A stretch of DNA of 64,000 nt. Source: Clostridia bacterium (GTDB lineage Bacteria; Bacillota; Clostridia; Oscillospirales; Acutalibacteraceae). The first letter of the stretch is position 1. Each line of letters starts with the position of its first letter. Below the pieces are notes generated by a model that saw only the letters and a list, made by a program, of their open reading frames with translations, did not search any database and was not told where the DNA came from. The translations under genes were made by a program, and so were the position numbers. Shown piece after piece: positions 40,639-51,302 of the stretch. Location of the stretch: positions 1 through 64,000 of the forward strand of contig CAAGJJ010000106.1 of the NCBI GenBank assembly GCA_900770165.1, read 5' to 3'.

Positions 40639-43600
40639 ATGGAAAATGTAAAGAAATATAATAGTAGTTTAAATTTAATATTAGGACGGAGCGGCAGTGG
40701 AAAATCTTTCTATATTAAAAAATTAATGAAAGAAGCTTTGTCAAATAAAGAAGATAAAATAATGTTGATTGTTCCAGAACAAGATTCATTTGAAACGGAG
40801 AAGTCGATTCTTAAATTCTTAGGCGCCGAAGGTGCTAACAAAGTGGTTGTTATAAGTTTTAAGAGAATGATAGACTTTGTGTTTAGACAAATAGGTGGAC
40901 TTGCAGGACCTAGAATTAATGATTCTGGAAGAAATATTTTTATGAAACTGGCTATAGAAGAAGTGAAAGAGCATATGGAATTATATAATGCTCAAGTAGA
41001 TAGTAATGAAATGGTGGATATAATGGTATCTGCATTAAAAGAATTTAAAATTAATTCTATATCTACTAATTTTATTATTGAAACATCTAAAAAAATAAAA
41101 GATAAAACTTTGAAGAAAAAAATATCAGACACGGCATTAATTTTAGAGACATATGATTCGCTTATAAAACAAAGTTATTTGGATCCACTGGATGATTTGA
41201 CGAGGCTTTCAAAAATTCTTAATGAAAATGTTCTATTTAATAACTATAAAATATTTATTGATGAGTTCGATGGTTTTACACCACAAGAATTTTTAGTATT
41301 AGAAAATGTACTTAAACAATGTAAAGAAAGTTACATTGCTTTACGTGTGGATGACTTTAATTTAAACGATAATGGAATGAATTTATTTTCACCGGTTTAT
41401 AAAACCTTAAAGCAACTAATAGATTTATCAAATAAAAATTCAATAAGAATATGTAAACCTCAGGTATTAACTGATCAACATAGATTTAATTCTTCTGAGT
41501 TAAAAATATTTGAAAAGTTTATATTTAGGAGTAATTTTGAAAGTATTGATGATAAAGTTAATGATATAGTTATATATAATGCGTTAGATCCTTATGATGA
41601 AATAAATTTTGTTTCTAATACTATTAAAAAAATGATAATAGAAGATGGTTATTATTATAATGACTTTGCTATTATAGCAAGAGATTTAAATTTGTACGAT
41701 GGAATAATAACATCTACATTAAAAAAACATGAAATACCATATTTTTTAGATCTAAGACAAAGTATTGACACTAAACCTATAATGATGATGGTGTTATCGG
41801 CATTTAATATAATTCATTCTTCGTTTAAAACAGAGTACATATTTACTTATTTAAAAACTGGAATACCAAATGTAAATTTTGATGATATTTCGATTATTGA
41901 AAATTATGTTATGCTTTGGGAGATAAATAATAAAGATTGGCTTAATGACTTTAAACATAATCCATCTGGATTTTCTGGGAAAATGAGTAAAGTAGATGAA
42001 GAAATTTTAATAAAAGTAAATAATATAAGGAAACAAATAATTGCTCCAATATTATCGTTTGCTGAAAAAATAAAAGATAATAATGCAAATAGCATAACAA
42101 AGGCTATTTACGATCTTTTAATTGATGTTGAAGCAGATAAAAAAATTATTGATATTTCAAATAAATTGGAAAATATAGGACAGCACAATTTATCGGAAGA
42201 GCAGATTAGACTATGGGATTTATTAATGGATATTTTAGATCAAATGTCATTAATATTAAAAGATAGGTATTTAGATTCGAAGAAATACTATGAAATGTTG
42301 AAGCTTATTATTGAGTCTGAAGATATATCGTTTATTCCACAGAGCTTAGATGAGGTTACAATAGGTGATGCAGATAGAATAAGATTAAAAGATAAAAAGG
42401 TTGTTTTTATAATAGGTGCTGTTGAGGGCGAGTTTCCTAGGACACCAGTACCTTCTGGTGTATTTACTGATTCAGAAAGAAAATTACTGATATCATTAGG
42501 TGTACCTATGTATGAATCTTTAGAAAAATTAGTTATAGAAGAAAGATTTTTAGCATATACTTCTATGACGAGTGCTTCTGATAAATTATTTTTATCATGG
42601 CCTATGACATCGATATCTGGCAATAGTAATTATCCATCTTCTATAATTAAAAGTACAAAAAAAGTATTTGCTGGTTTAAACATTAAAGATGAACTTAGTT
42701 TAAATAATGATTATGGTGTTTATTCAATAGATCCAACATTTGACCTATGTGCTAAAACATGGAATAGTAACACAAGTTTTTCAGAAAGCCTTAAATATTA
42801 TTTTAAAAATATAGATAAATATAAAGGTAAAATGCAAGCATTAGATAGAGCTTCTAGGCATAAACCTTTTAAATTTGAAGATTGCAAAAATGCAGATAAA
42901 TTATTTGGAAGAGAAATGAAGGTTTCTGCTTCTCAAATAGAAAAATTTTATCTTTGTAAATTTCAGTATTTTTGTAAATATGGGCTTTTAGCTAAAACTC
43001 AAACGCCATATACATTTAATTCTTTAGAATATGGCAAGCTTGTACATTTTTTACTTGAGAAAATTTTATCTAAATATTCTATACATGACCTTAGCAATAT
43101 GAATAGATCATCTATAAAAGCACTTGTGGACAAATATTTAGATAATTATATGGAAGAAAATTTGGGAGGAATAGAAGGTAAAACCAAAAGATTTAAATAT
43201 TTATTATATAGGGTAAACAGCGTTTTTATTATTTTATTAGAACATATAATAGAAGAATTTTCACAAAGTAAGTTTGTACCATCTGATTTTGAATTGGATA
43301 TATCCGATAGCGGTGACATAAGTCCACTATACTTAAAAACTGTGAATGGTGACACTATAAAAGTGCAAGGCAAAATTGATAGGGTAGATGTAATGAAAAA
43401 AGATGGAAAGTCGTATGTAAGAATATTAGACTATAAAACTGGTATAAAAGATTTTAAATTATCTGATATTATATATGGCTTAAATACTCAAATGCTTATA
43501 TATATGCTGACTATTTGTAAAAATGGAAAATCGAAATATAGTGAAATAGTACCAGCTGGTGTTTTATATATGCCTTGTAGAAAACCGTTAATAAGTGCTG

Positions 43601-44034
43601 AAAAAAACATTTCAGAAAGTAAGTTGAAAGCTGAAATAAATAAAAAACTCAAAATGAATGGTTTAATTTTGGACAATCCAGAAGTTATAAAGGGTATGGA
43701 GGAAGAGGCAAAAGGAATATTTATTCCAGTTTCATTAAAAGATGGAGAATTAAAGAAATTTGATAGCATAGCAAATTTAGCCCAAATGGGATCTATTATG
43801 AATTATTTAGAAAAACTAATTATTTCTATGGCTGAAACTTTAAAAAGTGGTGATATATCTGCAGACCCTATAATCGGTGAATATAGTGCTTGTAAGTATT
43901 GTGAATATAAGTCAGTTTGTGGACATGAAGATATGAATGTTGGTAAGAAGATTAAAAAGATAGATAGATCGACTACTATTAAATTGATAGAGGAAAGTGT
44001 AGGTGAAAAAAATGATAGAAAAGAGGTGGACTAA
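40639..44034 (+). CDS. addB: ATP-dependent helicase/deoxyribonuclease subunit B (AddB)
   Basis: Half of the AddAB helicase-nuclease that processes double-strand breaks for recombination. An N-terminal inactive helicase-like domain keeps a P-loop, LGRSGSGKSF (about residues 14-23). A C-terminal RecB-type nuclease domain has GKIDRVDV and LDYKTG. Four cysteines for an iron-sulphur staple are visible: one in FYLCKFQYFC and CKYCEYKSVC near the end. About 1131 aa, the usual size. The start is uncertain: the ATG at 40639 lacks a site, and a TTG at 40627 has AGGATAAG about 11 bp upstream. It overlaps addA. Confidence 0.93.
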   Translation: MENVKKYNSSLNLILGRSGSGKSFYIKKLMKEALSNKEDKIMLIVPEQDSFETEKSILKFLGAEGANKVVVISFKRMIDFVFRQIGGLAGPRINDSGRNIFMKLAIEEVKEHMELYNAQVDSNEMVDIMVSALKEFKINSISTNFIIETSKKIKDKTLKKKISDTALILETYDSLIKQSYLDPLDDLTRLSKILNENVLFNNYKIFIDEFDGFTPQEFLVLENVLKQCKESYIALRVDDFNLNDNGMNLFSPVYKTLKQLIDLSNKNSIRICKPQVLTDQHRFNSSELKIFEKFIFRSNFESIDDKVNDIVIYNALDPYDEINFVSNTIKKMIIEDGYYYNDFAIIARDLNLYDGIITSTLKKHEIPYFLDLRQSIDTKPIMMMVLSAFNIIHSSFKTEYIFTYLKTGIPNVNFDDISIIENYVMLWEINNKDWLNDFKHNPSGFSGKMSKVDEEILIKVNNIRKQIIAPILSFAEKIKDNNANSITKAIYDLLIDVEADKKIIDISNKLENIGQHNLSEEQIRLWDLLMDILDQMSLILKDRYLDSKKYYEMLKLIIESEDISFIPQSLDEVTIGDADRIRLKDKKVVFIIGAVEGEFPRTPVPSGVFTDSERKLLISLGVPMYESLEKLVIEERFLAYTSMTSASDKLFLSWPMTSISGNSNYPSSIIKSTKKVFAGLNIKDELSLNNDYGVYSIDPTFDLCAKTWNSNTSFSESLKYYFKNIDKYKGKMQALDRASRHKPFKFEDCKNADKLFGREMKVSASQIEKFYLCKFQYFCKYGLLAKTQTPYTFNSLEYGKLVHFLLEKILSKYSIHDLSNMNRSSIKALVDKYLDNYMEENLGGIEGKTKRFKYLLYRVNSVFIILLEHIIEEFSQSKFVPSDFELDISDSGDISPLYLKTVNGDTIKVQGKIDRVDVMKKDGKSYVRILDYKTGIKDFKLSDIIYGLNTQMLIYMLTICKNGKSKYSEIVPAGVLYMPCRKPLISAEKNISESKLKAEINKKLKMNGLILDNPEVIKGMEEEAKGIFIPVSLKDGELKKFDSIANLAQMGSIMNYLEKLIISMAETLKSGDISADPIIGEYSACKYCEYKSVCGHEDMNVGKKIKKIDRSTTIKLIEESVGEKNDRKEVD

Positions 44035-47000
44035 AGAGCAGCAAAATGCAATTGCTTCAAGAGAAGGTACTGTACTCGTATCTGCTGCAGCGGGGTCTGG
44101 CAAAACGGCTGTGTTAGTACAAAGGGTAGTTGAAAGAATTACAGATGATAAAAATCCATGTGATGCAGATAAGCTTTTGGTGGTTACTTTTACAAAAGCT
44201 GCAGCATTGGAAATGAAGAACAGGATATCTCAAAAAATATCTGAGATGATAGACAATGATCCTTATAATATGTATTTGCGAAAACAACAGATATTATTAA
44301 CTAAAGCACATATAAGTACAATACATAGCTTTTGTAGTGAGATTGTAAGAGAAAACTTTTATAAACTTAATATTTCTAAAGATTTCAAAATAGCTGATAC
44401 TAATGAAATGACTATTTTAAGAGAAGAAGCTTTACAATATGTTCTTTTAACTTTTTATGAAAAAGAAAATGAGGAGTTTATGAACTTTGTAGAAACATTT
44501 AGTACAGGCAAAGATGATAGTAAATTAGCCAATATAATAAATACTCTTTACGACTTTATAAGGTCTCATCCATTTCCTGAGTTATGGCTAAATGAAAAGG
44601 CGAGCATGTACGAGGAAAAGGAAAATATATTAAACACACTTTGGGGACAAACAATACTTAAATATGCACAAAGTGCTATTAATTATTGTATTGATTTAAC
44701 TCAAAATTCTTTAGCAGCAATAAGTGAAGATATTACTATTGAAAATGCATATAAAAGTTCTTTTTTAGCAGATTTGTTAGGACTTAAAGAGCTACAAAAT
44801 GCGATCTATGAAGGTTCTTGGGACAGTATTTCTAATAAGGTTACCAAGTTTGAATTTGAAAAACTAAAACCGCTTAGAGGATATAAAGATGATCAAGTAA
44901 AAATTAGAGTTTGCAGTAACAGAGATGAAGTAAAATCTACAGTTAAAAAATTAGCTAAATTATTTTACTCTAGCGAAGATAGGTGCCTTGAGGACATTTC
45001 AAAACTTTGTCCTATAATACATATTTTATTTGAAGTAGTTATTATGTTTTCAAAAAAATTAGATGAATTAAAACTTATTAAATGTGTTGCGGATTTTGGA
45101 GACCTAGAACATTGGATGATTAAATTATTAGTTGAACCAGATAATAAAGGAGGATACGTAAAGACTGAAATAGCTAAAATATTATCTGAAGAATTTGAAG
45201 AAATTATGGTCGATGAATATCAAGACACTAATGAAGCACAAGATATAATATTTAGAGCTTTATCTAAAGATGAAAGTAATCTATTTTTAGTTGGAGATGT
45301 AAAACAAAGCATATATAGGTTTAGGCAAGCAATGCCTGAGATATTTTTAAAAAAGAAAGAAAAATATGATAATTTTATACCTGAATTAAAAAATTATCCT
45401 GCTAAGATTATTCTAGATAAAAATTTTAGAAGTAGAAGCGAAGTTACCAATACTGTTAATTTTATTTTCAGACAAATTATGTCAAAACAAGTAGGGCAAA
45501 TAGACTATAATAATGAAGAACAGCTTATACCAGCTGCAGCCTATAATATTAGTAAAAATTCAGATACCATAATTGATGTTATAGACCTTTCAAAAAGTGA
45601 AACTGAAGATATGGATATAGTCGAGGCTAGACATATATCTAAAGTTATTTTAAAAATGATATCTGAAGGATATAAAATAAAGGATGGTGATGGTGAAAGA
45701 CCAGTTACATATAAAGATTTTTGTATACTTATAAGAAGCGCTAATAAGCATGCTTCAACTTATGCTCATGAACTTCAGTTAAATTCTATACCAGCGTGGT
45801 CAGATGTATCTGGAAGTTTTTTCGAAACTGTTGAAGTATCAGTTATGTTATCTTTATTAAAAGTCATAGATAATCCTGTTAATGATATAGCAATTTTATC
45901 GGTACTTTTAAGCCCTATTTTTGGATTTACACCTGATAAGCTTAGTGAGATAAGATTAGTTGATAAGAGTTTGCCATTGTATTTTGCGGTAAAAAAATTA
46001 GCTGAATTAGGAGATACACAATGTAATGAGTTTATTTATAGTATAGAAGACTATAGAAAATTATCTTTAGTGTTGTCACCAGATAAGCTAATCGATTACA
46101 TTTATGAAAAATCTGGGTATTCATCTATTATTCAAACGATGGATAATGGTCATTTGAGGCTCGCAAATTTGAGGCTTTTAACAGAGTATGCCAAAAATTA
46201 TGGGCAATCTGGTTCCAAAACTCTTTCTGGATTTATAAGGTTTATAAAAAAACTTGAACATAATAAAACAGATATTGCTGCAGCTAATACAGTAAATGAG
46301 AATGCAAATGTTGTAAAAATTATGAGCATACATAGGTCAAAGGGCCTTGAATTTCCTATTTGCATAATTGCAGGTTGTTCAAGAAAATTTAATATGGATA
46401 AAGATGAAATTCTTATTCATCCGTCTTTAGGGTTAGGAATAAAACTTAGAAATAATGATAATATAGTTCAGTATACAACTATGTCTAGAGAAGCGGTATC
46501 TATTGAAATTGAAAATGATAACATATCGGAAGAGCTGAGAATACTTTATGTTGCTATGACAAGAGCTAAAGAGAAGCTAATTTTAGTTAATTCTGTAAAA
46601 GACATTGAAAAAACGTTAAAGAAATTATCATCTAGACTTACTAATACAGATACAATACCTTCATATATAGTTAGAAATGCTTCATCTTTTTCAGATTGGA
46701 TTATTTCTTGTGCATTAAGACATCCAAATGGATCTCAGCTTAGAAAAATAGCAGGAGATACTTATGGAATAACCGTAAAGGATTCTAATATATGGAATAT
46801 AAGATTAATATATGACAATTATGATTTAGATTTACAAGAGGACTATGATAATAAAAATGAATTAGTTCTTGATAAAGAGTTAATTGATAAAATTGATAAA
46901 AGATTTAAATTTGTATACTCTAAAGAAAAATTGAAAAACATACCTAACAAAGTTTCAGCATCAATAATATCTTCTAACAGCGCTTTTAATAGAAATTTAA

Positions 47001-47533
47001 AAAGACCTGAATTTATAAAAAAGAAAGGTTTGAGTTCAAGAGAAAAAGGTTTAGCTTTACATAATTTTATGCAGTTTGCAGATTATAAAAGTGTAGTACT
47101 TAATCCTAATGAAGAGCTTAAAAGATTAGTAGATGAAGGCTTTATGACGACACAACAAAGTGAAGCAGTTGATATTAGTAAAATACGTGAGTTCTTTAAT
47201 AGTAAGTTAGCTGAACGTATTTTAAAATCAAATAAAGTTGTTAGAGAATTTAGGTTTACTGTTGATATGCCAGCAGAACAAATTTGTGCTGACTTAGTTA
47301 AAAGTAATGAGAATATTATACTTCAAGGTGCAGTAGACTGTGCATTTATAGAAAATGATGAAATAGTTATAGTAGACTATAAAACAGGGAATTTTATGAG
47401 TGCTGATGTAGAAGAAAATTATTTAAATCAGTTAAAGCTATATAGGTATGCAATGGAAAAATGTATGAATAAAAAAGTAAAAGAATGCATAATATATTCG
47501 TTTGCTTATGGCAAAGCTATAAGTATACAATAA
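44012..47533 (+). CDS. addA: ATP-dependent helicase/nuclease subunit A (AddA)
   Basis: UvrD-type 3'-5' helicase plus RecB nuclease that partners AddB. Walker A is SAAAGSGKTAVL near residue 25, the Walker B/DExx is VDEYQDT near 396, LVGDVKQSIYRFRQA and YVAMTRAKEKL are further helicase motifs, and the nuclease motif is QGAVDCAF then VDYKTG near 1130. 1173 aa, normal for the family. The ATG at 44012 follows GTAGGTG; a GTG three codons upstream is rejected. It overlaps the end of addB by 23 bases, so the two chains are translated together. Confidence 0.96.
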   Translation: MIEKRWTKEQQNAIASREGTVLVSAAAGSGKTAVLVQRVVERITDDKNPCDADKLLVVTFTKAAALEMKNRISQKISEMIDNDPYNMYLRKQQILLTKAHISTIHSFCSEIVRENFYKLNISKDFKIADTNEMTILREEALQYVLLTFYEKENEEFMNFVETFSTGKDDSKLANIINTLYDFIRSHPFPELWLNEKASMYEEKENILNTLWGQTILKYAQSAINYCIDLTQNSLAAISEDITIENAYKSSFLADLLGLKELQNAIYEGSWDSISNKVTKFEFEKLKPLRGYKDDQVKIRVCSNRDEVKSTVKKLAKLFYSSEDRCLEDISKLCPIIHILFEVVIMFSKKLDELKLIKCVADFGDLEHWMIKLLVEPDNKGGYVKTEIAKILSEEFEEIMVDEYQDTNEAQDIIFRALSKDESNLFLVGDVKQSIYRFRQAMPEIFLKKKEKYDNFIPELKNYPAKIILDKNFRSRSEVTNTVNFIFRQIMSKQVGQIDYNNEEQLIPAAAYNISKNSDTIIDVIDLSKSETEDMDIVEARHISKVILKMISEGYKIKDGDGERPVTYKDFCILIRSANKHASTYAHELQLNSIPAWSDVSGSFFETVEVSVMLSLLKVIDNPVNDIAILSVLLSPIFGFTPDKLSEIRLVDKSLPLYFAVKKLAELGDTQCNEFIYSIEDYRKLSLVLSPDKLIDYIYEKSGYSSIIQTMDNGHLRLANLRLLTEYAKNYGQSGSKTLSGFIRFIKKLEHNKTDIAAANTVNENANVVKIMSIHRSKGLEFPICIIAGCSRKFNMDKDEILIHPSLGLGIKLRNNDNIVQYTTMSREAVSIEIENDNISEELRILYVAMTRAKEKLILVNSVKDIEKTLKKLSSRLTNTDTIPSYIVRNASSFSDWIISCALRHPNGSQLRKIAGDTYGITVKDSNIWNIRLIYDNYDLDLQEDYDNKNELVLDKELIDKIDKRFKFVYSKEKLKNIPNKVSASIISSNSAFNRNLKRPEFIKKKGLSSREKGLALHNFMQFADYKSVVLNPNEELKRLVDEGFMTTQQSEAVDISKIREFFNSKLAERILKSNKVVREFRFTVDMPAEQICADLVKSNENIILQGAVDCAFIENDEIVIVDYKTGNFMSADVEENYLNQLKLYRYAMEKCMNKKVKECIIYSFAYGKAISIQ

Positions 47534-47633
47534 GTTAAAAAGTAAGAAAATTTACAAAAAGTTTGAATTATACACAATATACACAAACATATGCTTTGAT
47601 ATGAATATTTTTTAGAAAACAACCAAAAAAGAC

Positions 47634-47662
47634 TTGAATTTTCCAAATACAGTTGATATTAT
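47634..47662 (+). promoter_or_regulatory. Promoter of the glycogen operon
   Basis: TTGAAT (47634-47639), a 17-bp spacer and TATTAT (47657-47662), 42 bp before glgB. Two mismatches from consensus in all. Confidence 0.45.
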
Positions 47663-47703
47663 ATATTAAGTAGAATGGCTAAAGGTGAGGGGTTGTATTG
47701 ATA

Positions 47704-50058
47704 ATGAATTTAAATGATAATAAAGAAATAACAAGTTTTCATGACGGCTCTAATTATAAGTCTTATAATTTTATGGGTTCTCATAAGGAAACTATTGATG
47801 GACAAAACTGCGTTGTGTTTAGAACATGGGCACCTCAGGCTAAATCGGTTTCTGTTGTAGGTGATTTTAATAATTGGGATAGAAATGTCCATAGAATGAA
47901 TAGAATTAGTGCTGATGGTATTTGGGAATGTTATATAATGGAGGACATTCCTGAGTTTAGTATTTATAAATATAGTGTAGAAACATCATGGAACGAAATA
48001 ATTTTAAAAACAGATCCATATGCATTTCATTGTGAAACAAGGCCTTCAGATGCATCTAAAGTTTATAATATAGAGGGATATAAATGGAATGATTCAAAAT
48101 GGATTAGACATAAAAAGAATATTAATCAATATAACTCACCAATAAATATTTATGAAGTCCATGCTGGTTCTTGGAGAAAATATCAGGATGGAAATACATT
48201 CTCGTATAAAAAACTTGCCGATGAGCTTATTCCGTATGTTAAGGAGATGGGCTATACCCATATTGAATTAATGCCTTTAACTGAATATCCTTTTGATGGT
48301 TCTTGGGGATATCAGGTAACAGGATATTTTGCACCAACATCTAGATATGGGACACCTCATGATTTTATGGAATTTATTGATAGGTGCCATCAGAACAGCA
48401 TTGGGGTTATTATGGATTGGGTTCCTGCACATTTTCCTAGAGATGCTCATGGATTAGCAAAGTTTGATGGAAGCTGTTGCTATGAGTATTCAGATCCACG
48501 TAAGGGTGAACATAAAGATTGGGGGACTCTTGTATTTGATTATGGACGCAATGAAGTAATAAGCTTTTTAATTTCTAGTGCTATGTTTTGGCTTGAAAAA
48601 TATCATATGGATGGTATAAGGGTAGATGCAGTTGCATCTATGCTTTATTTGGACTATAGTCGTAAAGATGGCGAATGGGTTCCAAACAAAAATGGAGGAA
48701 AAGAGAATCTTGAGGCAGTAGACTTTTTGAAGAAGTTAAATGAAATTATTTTTTCAAATTTTCCAGAAGCAATGATGATTGCAGAGGAGTCTACATCTTG
48801 GCCTATGGTTTCCAGGCCAACTTACGATGGTGGGCTCGGGTTTAATTATAAATGGAATATGGGTTGGATGAATGATATGCTTCATTACATGTCATTAGAT
48901 CCACAATATCGTCCATTTAATCATAACAATTTAACTTTTTCATTTTTTTATGCTTTTTCAGAAAATTATGTACTTCCCATATCACATGACGAAGTAGTTC
49001 ATGGTAAAGGATCTTTAATTAATAAAATTCCTGGAGCTTATGATCAAAAATTTGCGGGCCTTAGAGCGTTTATGTCTTATGTAATGGCACATCCAGGTAA
49101 GAAACTTTTATTTATGGGAACTGAATTTGCTCAATTTAAAGAATGGGACTATACTTCAGAGTTAGATTGGTTATTGTTAGACTATAATGCACATAAAAAC
49201 ATTCATCATTTTTTTAAATCACTAAATCATTTTTATTTGTCTTGTAAGCCTCTTTGGGAGATAGATTTTTCATGGGAAGGCTTTTCTTGGATTTCAAATG
49301 ATGATTATGGTCAAAGTGTTATAAGTTTTAGAAGAATAGATAAAAGTGGAAAAGAAGTTATAGTTGTATGTAATTTTCAACCTGAATATCATGAAAATTA
49401 TAGAATAGGTGTTCCATTTAGTGGGACTTATTCAGAAATATTTAATTCAGATGCAGAGGAATTTGGAGGAACCGGTATTACAAATGGTGCAAATGTTAAA
49501 TCGGAAAATGAACCTATGCATGGTTATGAGCAATCAATATCTTTGAAAATTCCTCCGATGTCTGTAATTTATTTAAAATGTAGTAGGAAGAAACCTTCTA
49601 ATAAAAAGTTAGAACAATCAAATTTATCTAGTGAATATAATAAAAGCACTGTTGTCAAAAAAGTAAGAAATTCAATTTCAAAAACCAAAGGAAAAAATAT
49701 AAATGTAAAGGATAAATCTAAGCCTTTGCCCAAAAAAGAAGAACCTGTATCTGCTAAAAAATCAAGAAAAAGTAAAACATTGAAGACAGACAAATCTAAT
49801 TTGGATGAGAAAGAATTGCATAGTGATGTTAATAAAAAACAGAAAAATTTAAATAAGCTTGATTCAGTAAATACGACTAAATATGGAAATCAACAAAGTG
49901 AACTCCCTAAACAAAGTCATATTAATAAAAAGGAAAATATAAGTAAAAGATCTTTAAAAGTCGAAAATATGGAAAACCAAAATGGAAATGAGAATAATAC
50001 TCCTATAAAACAAATAAAAAAACTATCAGGAAAGAAAAAAACTTCTAAAAGAAAATAA
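47704..50058 (+). CDS. glgB: 1,4-alpha-glucan branching enzyme GlgB with a lysine-rich tail
   Basis: Introduces alpha-1,6 branches into glycogen. It has an N-terminal CBM48 (FRTWAPQAKSVSVVGDFNNWD, about residues 38-58) and a GH13 barrel with the nucleophile Asp in GIRVDAVASML, the acid Glu in IAEESTSWP and the transition-state Asp in SHDEVVHGKGS. The enzyme proper ends near residue 627. About 155 more residues follow that are rich in K, S and N (KKPSNKK to KKKTSKRK), with no predicted fold. Such a tail is unusual for GlgB. ATG at 47704; a TTG at 47698 is also possible. First gene of the glg operon. Confidence 0.94.
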   Translation: MNLNDNKEITSFHDGSNYKSYNFMGSHKETIDGQNCVVFRTWAPQAKSVSVVGDFNNWDRNVHRMNRISADGIWECYIMEDIPEFSIYKYSVETSWNEIILKTDPYAFHCETRPSDASKVYNIEGYKWNDSKWIRHKKNINQYNSPINIYEVHAGSWRKYQDGNTFSYKKLADELIPYVKEMGYTHIELMPLTEYPFDGSWGYQVTGYFAPTSRYGTPHDFMEFIDRCHQNSIGVIMDWVPAHFPRDAHGLAKFDGSCCYEYSDPRKGEHKDWGTLVFDYGRNEVISFLISSAMFWLEKYHMDGIRVDAVASMLYLDYSRKDGEWVPNKNGGKENLEAVDFLKKLNEIIFSNFPEAMMIAEESTSWPMVSRPTYDGGLGFNYKWNMGWMNDMLHYMSLDPQYRPFNHNNLTFSFFYAFSENYVLPISHDEVVHGKGSLINKIPGAYDQKFAGLRAFMSYVMAHPGKKLLFMGTEFAQFKEWDYTSELDWLLLDYNAHKNIHHFFKSLNHFYLSCKPLWEIDFSWEGFSWISNDDYGQSVISFRRIDKSGKEVIVVCNFQPEYHENYRIGVPFSGTYSEIFNSDAEEFGGTGITNGANVKSENEPMHGYEQSISLKIPPMSVIYLKCSRKKPSNKKLEQSNLSSEYNKSTVVKKVRNSISKTKGKNINVKDKSKPLPKKEEPVSAKKSRKSKTLKTDKSNLDEKELHSDVNKKQKNLNKLDSVNTTKYGNQQSELPKQSHINKKENISKRSLKVENMENQNGNENNTPIKQIKKLSGKKKTSKRK

Positions 50059-50086
50059 TAATTTTTACACTAAGGAGGAATAATAT

Positions 50087-51301
50087 ATGTTTCCAAAGCA
50101 GGAGGTCGTTGCGATGTTGCTTGCGGGGGGACAGGGCAGTAGGCTTGGAGTATTAACAAGAAAGCTAGCAAAACCTGCAGTTCCTTATGGAGGCAAATAC
50201 AGAATAATAGATTTTCCACTTTCAAATTGTGCTAATTCTGGCATAGATGCTGTAGGAGTTCTTACACAGTATCAGCCATTAGTTTTAAATGAATATATAG
50301 GTAACGGAAAACCTTGGGATCTTGATAGTATGAATGGTGGTGTTCAGGTTCTTTCACCATATCAGAGAAGTAGAGGCGCAGATTGGTATAAAGGTACAGC
50401 TAATGCTATTTATCAGAATATGAATTATATACAAAGGTATGACCCTGACTATGTAATTATACTTTCTGGAGATCATATTTATAAAATGGACTATTCAAAA
50501 ATGATTGCTTATCATAAGGAACAAGAAGCTGATTGTACAATAGCGGTAATAGATGTTCCAATAGCAGAAGCATCGCGTTTTGGAATTTTAAATACTAATC
50601 CTGATAACTCAATATATGAGTTTGATGAGAAGCCAAAGGTTCCCAAAAGCACGAAAGCCTCTATGGGAATTTATGTTTTTAATTGGGATAAACTTAAGAA
50701 ATATTTAATTGAAGATGCTAAGAATAGTAAATCTTCAAATGATTTTGGAAAAGATATTTTACCAAAAATGTTAGAGTCTGGAGAAAAAATGGTTGCGTAT
50801 AATTTTTCTGGATATTGGAAAGATGTAGGCACAATTGAAAGTCTTTGGGAAGCAAATATAGATTTACTAGATCCTAAAGTTACTTTAGACTTAAGTGATG
50901 AATCTTGGAAAATTTATTCTAATAATCCTGTTATGCCACCTCATTATATTGCAGATGGCGCTAGAGTACAGAATTCTTTAGTTGCTGATGGATGCAATAT
51001 ATATGGAAGGGTAGATCTTTCTGTAATTTTTGCAGGGGTTTATATAGGGCCAGGTGCGGTAATAAGAGACTCTATAATTATGCCTGGTGCTAGAATAGAA
51101 GAAGGAGCAAATATTCAATATGCCATTATTTCAGAAAACACAGTAATAGGCAAAAATGCTACAATTGGTGAAAGACCTGAAAACACGAAAGAAAAAGAAG
51201 CTTGGGGAATAGCTGTTGTAGGTGATAATCTACATATAGCTGCAGAAACTAAAATTTTACCCAAACAGATGATTGACAGAGACATTTTGGAGGTAAAATG
51301 A
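50087..51301 (+). CDS. glgC: Glucose-1-phosphate adenylyltransferase GlgC
   Basis: Makes ADP-glucose, the donor for glycogen synthesis. The N-terminal nucleotidyltransferase domain has [14 protein letters not shown] (residues 11-24), the substrate loop [15 protein letters not shown], the catalytic-type SGDHIYKMD near residue 125 and FDEKPK near 180. The C-terminal left-handed beta helix binds the allosteric effector. At 404 aa it is of usual size. It lies 28 bp after glgB with AAGGAGG and 1 bp before glgD. It probably forms a heterotetramer with GlgD. Confidence 0.95.
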   Translation: MFPKQEVVAMLLAGGQGSRLGVLTRKLAKPAVPYGGKYRIIDFPLSNCANSGIDAVGVLTQYQPLVLNEYIGNGKPWDLDSMNGGVQVLSPYQRSRGADWYKGTANAIYQNMNYIQRYDPDYVIILSGDHIYKMDYSKMIAYHKEQEADCTIAVIDVPIAEASRFGILNTNPDNSIYEFDEKPKVPKSTKASMGIYVFNWDKLKKYLIEDAKNSKSSNDFGKDILPKMLESGEKMVAYNFSGYWKDVGTIESLWEANIDLLDPKVTLDLSDESWKIYSNNPVMPPHYIADGARVQNSLVADGCNIYGRVDLSVIFAGVYIGPGAVIRDSIIMPGARIEEGANIQYAIISENTVIGKNATIGERPENTKEKEAWGIAVVGDNLHIAAETKILPKQMIDRDILEVK

Positions 51302-51302
51302 A

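Noticed and set aside
47534..47703. Gap between addA and glgB checked for a riboswitch
   Set aside because: Only a probable promoter is visible; no conserved leader structure.
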